From the NCBI GenBank assembly GCA_021804455.1, contig JAJZHT010000061.1, positions 1 through 6,984 on the forward strand: DNA of 6,984 nt. The letters are read 5' to 3'. The notes under the pieces are model-generated. The model was not told the origin of the DNA and searched no databases. It saw only the letters and a program-made list of their open reading frames with translations. Below are positions 1 to 4,957 of this stretch, in pieces. Position numbers and translations under genes: made by a program. The DNA comes from Pseudomonadota bacterium (GTDB taxonomy: Bacteria > Pseudomonadota > Alphaproteobacteria > Paracaedibacterales > CAIULA01). Positions within the stretch are counted from its first letter, which is position 1, and each line of letters begins with the position of its first letter.

Positions 1-77
1 CTGGCTAAATAACGGGCAATGGTGCCTTTACCAGCCCCCGCAGGACCATCGATTGCAACAATCACCCCAGAATCCAT
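1..77 (-). CDS. cmk: Cytidylate kinase, N-terminal fragment (cut by window edge)
   Basis: Reading the minus strand from the ATG at 77-75 gives 25 codons beginning MDSGVIVAIDGPAGAGKGT, followed by IARYLA. The hydrophobic strand plus the P-loop GPAGAGKGT is the signature start of cytidylate kinase, which phosphorylates CMP and dCMP with ATP in the cytosol for nucleotide recycling. Only the nucleotide-binding N-terminus is visible; the rest lies left of the window. AGG four bases before the ATG is a short Shine-Dalgarno match. The gene is divergent from plsY with 80 bp between starts. In related genomes rpsA often follows cmk, which cannot be tested here. Another P-loop kinase is possible, but the IDGPAGAGKGT context is strongly Cmk-like. 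Confidence 0.85.
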   Translation of the reverse strand, partial: MDSGVIVAIDGPAGAGKGTIARYLA

Positions 78-97
78 TGACCTAATTCTTAAAAATG

Positions 98-123
98 TTA
101 ACAATCAGAGTGCTTAGCATAAT
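98..123 (+). promoter_or_regulatory. Possible plsY promoter in the cmk/plsY divergent spacer
   Basis: CATAAT at 118-123 matches the -10 consensus at five of six positions, 34 bases before the plsY ATG. The best upstream hexamer, TTAACA at 98-103, is only 14 bases away, which is short for a standard sigma-70 promoter. The 80-bp gap must also hold the cmk promoter or be crossed by transcription from elsewhere. No convincing minus-strand promoter was seen. Confidence 0.25.
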
Positions 124-157
124 TTAACCGCCAATCCAATCAAGAAAAGGATTTTTG

Positions 158-760
158 ATGTTTTCTGCCATTTTAGGGATTTTTGTGGGCTATCTTTTCG
201 GAACGGTTCCTTTTGGCTTAGTAATGACGAAATGTTTTAAGCTCCCCGATATCCGGCATATGGGCTCTGGCAATATTGGGGCCACCAATGTTTTGCGAAC
301 AGGGCACAAACTAGCGGCCTTTTTAACCCTTTTTTTCGATGGTCTGAAAGGTTTCGTCGTTTCATGGTTGGGCTTAAAACTTCTAGGGCCTGATGATATT
401 TTGGTTTACGGAATGGGTTTGGCAGCGATTGTGGGCCACGTTTGGCCTGTGTGGTTGAAGTTTCGGGGAGGCAAAGGGGTAGCCACAGCCTTAGGCGCTT
501 ACTTGGCGTTAAATCCATTGCTTGCCGGGATCCTGATAATTGTATGGCTTATAGTGACAAAGATTTTTCGTATTTCGTCTTTGTCCGCTTTAATCAGCTT
601 TGCATTCGCCCCCCTGATAAGCGTAGGCCTTGTTTACAGGGGAATGGCCTATTCCCCCTTAATTTACTTTTGTTGTGCGGTAACCGTTTTAATTTTTTAT
701 ACTCACCGCCCTAACCTTAGGCGTCTGATAACGGGCGAAGAAACCTCCCTTAAAATTTAA
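158..760 (+). CDS. plsY: Acyl-phosphate:glycerol-3-phosphate acyltransferase PlsY
   Basis: PlsY is an integral inner-membrane enzyme that moves an acyl group from acyl-phosphate (made by PlsX) to glycerol-3-phosphate, giving lysophosphatidate, the first step of phospholipid synthesis. The 200-residue protein has normal family length and is mostly membrane helices. All three family motifs are present: GSGNIGATN at 36-44, the GH(x2)PVW(x2)F(x)GGKGVAT block at 94-110, and HRPNLRRLITGEE at 183-195. The reading frame also opens with TTG at 155, but the AAGAAAAGGA at 142-151 sits six bases before the ATG at 158, so the ATG start is preferred. The gene converges on the next gene with five bases between stop codons and no clear intrinsic terminator there. 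Confidence 0.95.
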   Translation: MFSAILGIFVGYLFGTVPFGLVMTKCFKLPDIRHMGSGNIGATNVLRTGHKLAAFLTLFFDGLKGFVVSWLGLKLLGPDDILVYGMGLAAIVGHVWPVWLKFRGGKGVATALGAYLALNPLLAGILIIVWLIVTKIFRISSLSALISFAFAPLISVGLVYRGMAYSPLIYFCCAVTVLIFYTHRPNLRRLITGEETSLKI

Positions 761-765
761 AGACA

Positions 766-1692
766 CTAACTCCGTTGGGCGTATTTTTGCTGAATGGATT
801 TTAATTTCTGGTGGTCTAAAACCATCACTACATTGGGGGAGTTTTGTTGATGATGGTTAAGGTAGGCCGCCCAACTTTGAGGATTCTTAGCAATACCTAG
901 CCGAACCAACCTACAATCAGCGCTTTCTTGAACAAAAGGTTTCTCAACCTCAGTTGGTTCGGCTAAAAAATCTGTTCTTAAAATCTCTAAAAGATGACTT
1001 TTCAATTGGGGCCCCTCTTTAAATGTTAGGCCAATCCCATGGTAAAGGGGTTGGTTTTGTTCATTAAAGCCAATGCAATAGACATTGTGCCCTGTTCCAT
1101 TGCCTTTGGGATGCCGCTCAATATACCGAATTGTGTTCATGAAATAGCCGCATTCGCCCCAAGAATCAGGAGCCTTTTTATGGGATAACAATTTCAAAAA
1201 GGCCTTTCCTTGATCTAGGGTAATCTTAAAATTACGAGAAAAATGGGTATCAAAAACATCAGGCGTTAGTATTTCCAAAATACAAGAAAAAAGAGGAATA
1301 CACCACGCCACTTCACAACCCAAAACAAAAGGTTGGTCATACTTTTTGTAAAAGTTTTTAAGAGCTTCAGAGGGTTTTAATCCAGAATTTGGTTTTAAAT
1401 TATGGGCATAGACTAAACACTGCAGGCCCTCATGAAAAATCAACGTCTTTTCAACAGTCCATCCACTTTCTTTGGGAGCCGTTTGTTCTTCACCGTCCAC
1501 GGGCAAGCGCATGGATTGGTTCGTTCTGACAAATTCATAAAATTCGTTTGCTTGAAAGGCCATTCGGCGGTTCAACGATTCTTGGGATTCTAAGGGATTA
1601 GAATCTTGATGGACGTGTCCTTCTTGGCAAAGAAAAAAGAGGAGGAAATAACCGAAGCTCCAGGCTCTTACAAAATAAAATAATTTATTCAT
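766..1692 (-). CDS. Exported protein resembling Tgl-type transglutaminase (tentative)
   Basis: A 308-residue protein with a hydrophobic N-terminus (about residues 10-22, after Lys3/Arg9) that looks like an export signal; Cys22 does not sit in a good lipobox. The rest is soluble. The middle follows the order of motifs I recall from Bacillus Tgl (protein-glutamine gamma-glutamyltransferase, which cross-links spore coat proteins). These are a Cys at the start of a hydrophobic helix (Cys126 in LGCEVAWCIPLF), a D/F-rich segment ending FDTHF, GECGYFMN at 179-186 (Tgl GDCLYFKN), GHNVYCIG at 201-208 (Tgl GENVILLG), and LYHGIGL at 216-222 (Tgl FAHGLGI). The Cys126-to-His218 spacing also fits Tgl. The Glu of GEN is His202 here, and the Glu before the Cys is Gly125, so activity may be altered or lost. 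Residues 1-115 and the C-terminal 80 are unrecognised. No good Shine-Dalgarno precedes the ATG. The assignment rests on remembered motifs only. Confidence 0.6.
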   Translation of the reverse strand: MNKLFYFVRAWSFGYFLLFFLCQEGHVHQDSNPLESQESLNRRMAFQANEFYEFVRTNQSMRLPVDGEEQTAPKESGWTVEKTLIFHEGLQCLVYAHNLKPNSGLKPSEALKNFYKKYDQPFVLGCEVAWCIPLFSCILEILTPDVFDTHFSRNFKITLDQGKAFLKLLSHKKAPDSWGECGYFMNTIRYIERHPKGNGTGHNVYCIGFNEQNQPLYHGIGLTFKEGPQLKSHLLEILRTDFLAEPTEVEKPFVQESADCRLVRLGIAKNPQSWAAYLNHHQQNSPNVVMVLDHQKLKSIQQKYAQRS

Positions 1693-1845
1693 GTTTTGCA
1701 GTAAATTTTATTTAACATATTTCATTCAATTTCGAAACACCCCCGCTTTGTCAAGTTTTTTTCGAAGGACATCTTCTCTACAACAAAAACTAAAAATCTG
1801 CTAGTTTGAGGGCATGTTTCACCGAATATACAAAGAATCAAAAAT
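1693..1845. promoter_or_regulatory. Divergent intergenic region, Tgl-like gene / sodB
   Basis: This 153-bp spacer must carry the start signals of both flanking genes. On the minus strand a perfect TTGACA -35 lies at 1754-1749, but no good -10 follows at 16-18 bases. On the plus strand TTGAGG (1806-1811) and TATACA (1827-1832) are 15 bases apart, and would leave a leader of only a few bases before the sodB ATG. Two copies of the palindrome TTCGAA, at 1731-1736 and 1761-1766, begin exactly 30 bp apart and flank a C-rich segment; they could be paired operator half-sites. None of these assignments is firm. Confidence 0.3.
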
Positions 1846-2442
1846 ATGGTCCTTCACACTCTTCCCCCCTTGCCTTATGATATTCAGGCTCTAGAGCCTT
1901 ATATTTCAGCCCAAACTTTGGCCTTTCACCATGGAAAACATCATCAAACCTATGTCACCAATCTTAATCAATTGATTGAAGGAACTCCTTTTTCAGAACA
2001 ATCTTTAGAGGATATTATCCTAAATACTGCGGGCTGTTCTGAAACCATCGGTATTTTTAATAACGCCGCCCAAGTTTGGAATCACACCTTCTTTTGGACG
2101 TGTATGAAACCCCAAGGAGGCGGCAAACCTACGGGCCCTATTTTAGAAAAAATCAACCAAGATTTTGGGAGTTATGAGGAGTTTTCTAAACATTTTAAAC
2201 AAGCTGCTGTTACCCAGTTTGGCAGCGGCTGGGCCTGGCTTGTTTTGGAAGACAATCACTTAAAAATTACCAAAACAGGAAACGCTGACTTGCCTATGGC
2301 TCATCAGCAAAAGGCCCTTCTAACCTGCGATGTTTGGGAACATGCCTATTACCTTGATTACCAAAATCGACGGGCAGATTATGTTGAAACCTTTTTAAAC
2401 TATCTTGTGAATTGGGATTTTGCAAACCTTAACCTGAGATAA
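1846..2442 (+). CDS. sodB: Iron superoxide dismutase
   Basis: Cytosolic enzyme converting superoxide to hydrogen peroxide and oxygen. The 198-residue protein follows E. coli SodB closely from LPPLPY at 6-11 through HHGKHHQTYVTNLN at 28-41 to the C-terminus. Expected metal ligands are His28, His80 (in QVWNHTFFW), Asp162 and His166 (in CDVWEHAYY). Gln76 just before the second His ligand, and Ala in GNADLP where Mn enzymes carry Gln, favour iron rather than manganese. Relative to E. coli there are about five extra residues before FNNAAQ (TAGCSETIG region), a length-variable loop in the family. The Shine-Dalgarno is poor (AAAGAA about ten bases upstream). There is no signal peptide, so it is not the periplasmic type. 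Confidence 0.95.
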   Translation: MVLHTLPPLPYDIQALEPYISAQTLAFHHGKHHQTYVTNLNQLIEGTPFSEQSLEDIILNTAGCSETIGIFNNAAQVWNHTFFWTCMKPQGGGKPTGPILEKINQDFGSYEEFSKHFKQAAVTQFGSGWAWLVLEDNHLKITKTGNADLPMAHQQKALLTCDVWEHAYYLDYQNRRADYVETFLNYLVNWDFANLNLR

Positions 2443-2690
2443 AAAGGCAGAGTTCAACTTAACCGTTAAAATGACTGGCTCATCTTGCTTTCTAAGCTTT
2501 AGGGCTTGTTTAAGGATAGCTCAATCAATGACAATCCGCACAGAAAGCAAGACGTATCCTTTTATTAGGGACTTCGTGATGTTTGTAAATCCCGCCCCCA
2601 AGGGTTGGGGTTCGTGTCCTAATTTTATGAGAATAACGAAAACGGTGGGCAAAACACACCTTATCGCCTCTTATTCTCGTTTTTAAAAGA
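2443..2690 (+). ncRNA. Structured intergenic segment, possible unassigned RNA or 3' UTR element
   Basis: No convincing protein gene is present, but inverted repeats are dense. An 11-bp perfect stem pairs TCTTGCTTTCT (2483-2493) with AGAAAGCAAGA (2542-2552). AAGGATA in its loop (2512-2518) is complementary to TATCCTT just outside it (2555-2561), which is H-type pseudoknot geometry or a switch between two folds. Next, TTAGGGAC (2565-2572) pairs with GTCCTAA (2616-2622) with one bulged G, around an inner hairpin CCCCAA/TTGGGG (2596-2601/2605-2610). A third hairpin with a T-run closes the segment. This order suits a small RNA or a long sodB 3' UTR. I do not recognise it as 6S RNA, RNase P RNA, tmRNA or a tRNA. 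Strand is inferred from the terminal T-run. Confidence 0.35.
2627..2684 (+). terminator. Terminator-like hairpin with T-run
   Basis: ATGAGAATAA (2627-2636) pairs with TTATTCTCGT (2671-2680) over ten base pairs with one G-U wobble. A smaller GGTG/CACC hairpin lies inside (2644-2647/2657-2660), and TTTTT follows at 2680-2684. The stem is AT-rich and the loop is long, so it is not a textbook intrinsic terminator. Its placement after sodB and before the ffs promoter suits an end point for sodB or an upstream small RNA. Confidence 0.4.
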
Positions 2691-2715
2691 GGGTCCATTA
2701 CCTAAGTTATTGGTG

Positions 2716-2763
2716 ATAACAAAGGCCGTCTTTTTACTAGCTGAGCGGAAGGGTCTTTGTTAT
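2716..2763. repeat. 12-bp inverted repeat overlapping the ffs promoter
   Basis: ATAACAAAG (2716-2724) is the perfect reverse complement of CTTTGTTAT (2755-2763). The stem extends inward by a G-U and two C-G pairs, to 2727 and 2752. The 24-base loop has no T-run after the 3' arm, so it is not a terminator for plus-strand transcripts. The right arm runs into the likely -10 box of ffs. Confidence 0.5.
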
Positions 2764-2766
2764 AGT
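2738..2766 (+). promoter_or_regulatory. Probable ffs promoter
   Basis: TATAGT at 2761-2766 matches the -10 consensus at five of six positions. It lies five bases before position 2772, where the closing helix of the 4.5S RNA begins. The -35 region at the expected distance (TAGCTG, 2738-2743) is poor. The same promoter could serve dnaX and ybaB, since no terminator is seen between ffs and dnaX. Confidence 0.4.
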
Positions 2767-2771
2767 GCACT

Positions 2772-2866
2772 TGGAAGGCTTCATGGACGGGATTGTCGCT
2801 AACCCGGTCAGGTCTGGAAAGAAGCAGCCGTAACGATTGTTTCCCGGGTCGTGTTTAGGCCTTCCA
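2772..2866 (+). ncRNA. ffs: 4.5S RNA (small bacterial SRP RNA)
   Basis: RNA of the signal recognition particle. It binds Ffh and helps deliver nascent inner-membrane proteins to FtsY. The conserved core GGTCAGGTCTGGAAAGAAGC followed by AGCC at 2806-2828 is diagnostic: the two sides of the Ffh-binding symmetric loop around a GGAA tetraloop (2816-2819). The ends TGGAAGGC (2772-2779) and GCCTTCCA (2859-2866) pair perfectly. Between them CGGG/CCCG (2788-2791/2843-2846) and ATTGT/ACGAT give the expected single rod of about 95 nt. The tetraloop closes with U-A instead of the C-G of E. coli, and the partner base has changed to match. There is no Alu-like domain, as usual for Gram-negatives. The exact ends are inferred from the terminal helix. 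Confidence 0.93.
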
Positions 2867-2889
2867 CAAAGTTTTAACTTACGGTACCC

Positions 2890-4497
2890 ATGACTGTTGC
2901 TTATCGTGTCTTAGCTCGCAAATATCGCCCTACCAAATTAACTGATTTAGTAGGTCAGGAGGTCTTGGTCCAAACCTTAACACAAGCGATCCAAAATAAT
3001 CGTTTGCCCCATGCTTTTTTATTGCATGGAATTCGTGGGGTAGGAAAAACAACAACAGCCCGAATTATCGCCCGTGTTTTAAACTGTCTTAACAATCAAA
3101 CCCAGGAAGGTCAGACCGCTGACTCTTGTGGTCAATGTACCTCCTGCCAAAGTTTAACAGAAGATCGCCATTTAGATGTTATAGAGATCGATGCGGCCAG
3201 TCGAACCGGCGTGGATGATATTCGTGAAATTATTGAATCCAGTCGTTATAAGGCGGTTACAGGGCGTTACAAAATTTTCATTATCGATGAAGTCCATATG
3301 TTATCGAAAAGTGCATTTAATGCCCTTTTAAAAACTTTAGAAGAACCACCCCAGCATGTAAAATTCATCTTTGCTACCACAGAAATCCGTAAGATTCCGG
3401 ATACGATTTTATCACGTTGTATGCGTTTTGATCTTAAACGAATTGATCCTGGTTTGTTGGTTCATCATTTAAAAACGATCGCTGAACAAGAAAAATGCCA
3501 TCTGGATCATGATGCGGCCATAACCCTGGCTCGTGCTGCCGATGGATCCATGCGGGATGGTCTTTCTCTGTTGGATCAGGCCATTGCTTTAAGCCTTGGT
3601 GCTGAACGTAAAGATGGATTGGTAACAATTACAGTTCAAACAACCCGGGATATGTTGGGCATTGCCAGCCAACAACGTCTTTTTGATCTGATTCAAACTT
3701 TCTTAAATGCAGATCCTTCTTTAACGTTGCAAAAACTACAGGCTCTTATTCATGATGGGGCTGACCCTCAATTGGTTCTTCACGATCTTTTAGATAGCCT
3801 TTATAGTCTGATTTGCCTTAAAACAACCCCTCAGTTTAAACAATATGCTTTATGGTCAGAAACCGATTATGATCTTGCGAAGGAAATGATCGACTCTTTG
3901 CCTATTTCAACTCTTATGACTATTTGGCAGGCTTTACTAAAGGCCTGTTCAGAGGTGGCTTCGGCTCCTGTTCCTTCTCAAGCTTTGGAAATGGCCGTTT
4001 TGCGGGTTTGTTATTTGGCAAACTTGCCCTCTTTAGATACGGTTATCCGTGGTTTAAGATCTAAAGACCCGCAACCTTTAACAAAACCTTCGGAACCCTT
4101 GCCTTTCGTACGTCCTCCTTATCAGGAGGCAAAAAAAAATTCAGACCTTCCCTCCTGCTTTGAAGATTTAGTGGCTTTGATATCAACAGCTAAGGAGCCC
4201 CTTTTATACAGTCACCTTGTGCATGATGTAGAGATGATCTCTTATCAACCTGGATCCATGGTCTTGTACGTTAAGCCTGGAACTCCTTCGGCTTTTATAC
4301 CCAACCTTAAAAAACTTTTACATACACTAACGCAGCAAGAATGGAGCTTAACCATCAGCCCTCATCCCGGGAAGGGAAGCATCAAACAGCAACAAGAAGC
4401 AGCCCATCAGGAATTAGCCCAACAAGCACTCCAACACCCCGTTGTAAGTGCCTTTCAGCAAGCTTTTCCCGATGCTGATATAAAAGTTCTAAAATAA
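2890..4497 (+). CDS. dnaX: DNA polymerase III clamp-loader subunit tau (and probably gamma), DnaX
   Basis: AAA+ ATPase of the replisome clamp loader. It loads the beta sliding clamp, and its tau tail contacts the polymerase and helicase. The 535-residue protein shows, in order, VLARKYRP at 7-14, Walker A GIRGVGKTT at 47-55, a zinc site of Cys66, Cys80, Cys83 and Cys86, Walker B FIIDEVHML at 130-138, sensor 1 ATTE at 162-165, the SRC arginine finger with Arg176, and sensor 2 GSMRDGLSLLDQ at 219-230. The clamp-loader collar runs to about 385, followed by a short linker and a tau-specific C-terminal domain (about 423-535). It is shorter than the 643-residue E. coli tau. An A9 tract at codons 414-417 probably yields a gamma form. 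The start agrees with the family N-terminus, but no Shine-Dalgarno precedes it. It lies 23 bp after the SRP RNA and 18 bp before ybaB, so co-transcription is likely. Confidence 0.97.
   Translation: MTVAYRVLARKYRPTKLTDLVGQEVLVQTLTQAIQNNRLPHAFLLHGIRGVGKTTTARIIARVLNCLNNQTQEGQTADSCGQCTSCQSLTEDRHLDVIEIDAASRTGVDDIREIIESSRYKAVTGRYKIFIIDEVHMLSKSAFNALLKTLEEPPQHVKFIFATTEIRKIPDTILSRCMRFDLKRIDPGLLVHHLKTIAEQEKCHLDHDAAITLARAADGSMRDGLSLLDQAIALSLGAERKDGLVTITVQTTRDMLGIASQQRLFDLIQTFLNADPSLTLQKLQALIHDGADPQLVLHDLLDSLYSLICLKTTPQFKQYALWSETDYDLAKEMIDSLPISTLMTIWQALLKACSEVASAPVPSQALEMAVLRVCYLANLPSLDTVIRGLRSKDPQPLTKPSEPLPFVRPPYQEAKKNSDLPSCFEDLVALISTAKEPLLYSHLVHDVEMISYQPGSMVLYVKPGTPSAFIPNLKKLLHTLTQQEWSLTISPHPGKGSIKQQQEAAHQELAQQALQHPVVSAFQQAFPDADIKVLK
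4123..4157 (+). other. Probable frameshift/slippage element of dnaX (gamma production)
   Basis: AGGAGG at 4124-4129, a perfect internal Shine-Dalgarno, is followed after one base by nine A residues (4131-4139), read in zero frame as the end of Ala414, then Lys415, Lys416 and Asn417. A -1 shift after Lys416 adds eight residues (KFRPSLLL) before TGA at 4161-4163, giving 424 aa. A +1 shift adds ten before TAG at 4169-4171, giving 426 aa. E. coli gamma is 431 aa. CAGGAGG (4123-4129) pairs perfectly with CCTCCTG (4151-4157), placing the A tract inside a hairpin loop. E. coli dnaX uses Shine-Dalgarno, A-rich heptamer and hairpin for -1 translational frameshifting; Thermus dnaX uses an A9 run for transcriptional slippage. 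This site mixes features of both, so the mechanism is undecided. Confidence 0.7.
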
Positions 4498-4515
4498 TTT
4501 TCAATAAGAGGTAAC

Positions 4516-4839
4516 ATGAAAAATATCAATCAAATGCTTAAACAAGCTCAGCAATTACAAAACCAAATGGCCGATATTCAAAAGCGCATGGAGGAAACCG
4601 AAATCAGCGGGTCTTCAGGAGGTGGTTTTGTTCAAACAGTGGTTAATGGCAAGGGTGATTTAAAGTCCCTCAAGATTGACCCTAGTCTTATGAATCCAGA
4701 GGAAGTTGAAATTTTAGAGGATCTTATTATCGCCGCATATAATGATGCAAAGTCAAAAGCCGAGTTGCAAACTCAACAGGAAATGTCTCAATTAACAGGC
4801 GGTCTTAATCTTCCAGGAGGATTTAAATTACCCTTTTAA
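4516..4839 (+). CDS. ybaB: YbaB/EbfC-family nucleoid-associated protein
   Basis: Small dimeric DNA-binding protein of the nucleoid. Its family binds DNA through a tweezer-like pair of helices and has been linked to chromosome organisation and gene regulation. The 107-residue product has the typical length. It begins with a long polar helix, MLKQAQQLQNQMADIQKRME at 7-26. A glycine-rich turn SGSSGGGF at 31-38 follows, then the beta segment with GKGDLKSLKIDP at 45-56, and the EEVEILEDLIIAAYNDAKSK helix at 62-81. AAGAGG at 4506-4511, four bases before the ATG, is a good ribosome binding site. The gene follows dnaX by 18 bp, the conserved dnaX-ybaB pair. The usual third member, recR, does not follow. 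Confidence 0.93.
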   Translation: MKNINQMLKQAQQLQNQMADIQKRMEETEISGSSGGGFVQTVVNGKGDLKSLKIDPSLMNPEEVEILEDLIIAAYNDAKSKAELQTQQEMSQLTGGLNLPGGFKLPF

Positions 4840-4957
4840 TCATCACCAAGTATATTTTTTTTCCATTAAGTCTAAGTCGTTTAATTTTTAGCTGGATTTC
4901 ACATAAGGGACGTCTTATCTAAAAAGAAACAGGTCACATTACCGAGAATATAACCCC

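Noticed and set aside
237..714. Open frames on both strands inside plsY
   Set aside because: Frame shadows of plsY; the plsY motifs settle the coding frame.
2565..2622. tRNA or tmRNA acceptor piece suggested by GGGGTTCGTGTCC
   Set aside because: There is a TTCG loop, but the flanking bases do not form a T-arm or acceptor stem, and no CCA end or tag-peptide frame was found.
2471..2686. A 71-codon open frame between sodB and ffs
   Set aside because: No Shine-Dalgarno, no recognisable domain or signal, and its bases are largely taken up by the strong inverted repeats, which better explain the region as RNA or regulatory DNA.
4840..4957. Terminator or promoter between ybaB and the transporter gene
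   Set aside because: A T8 run occurs near 4853-4862 but no stem precedes it, and no -35/-10 pair with acceptable spacing was found; TATAAC at 4949-4954 is too close to the ATG.
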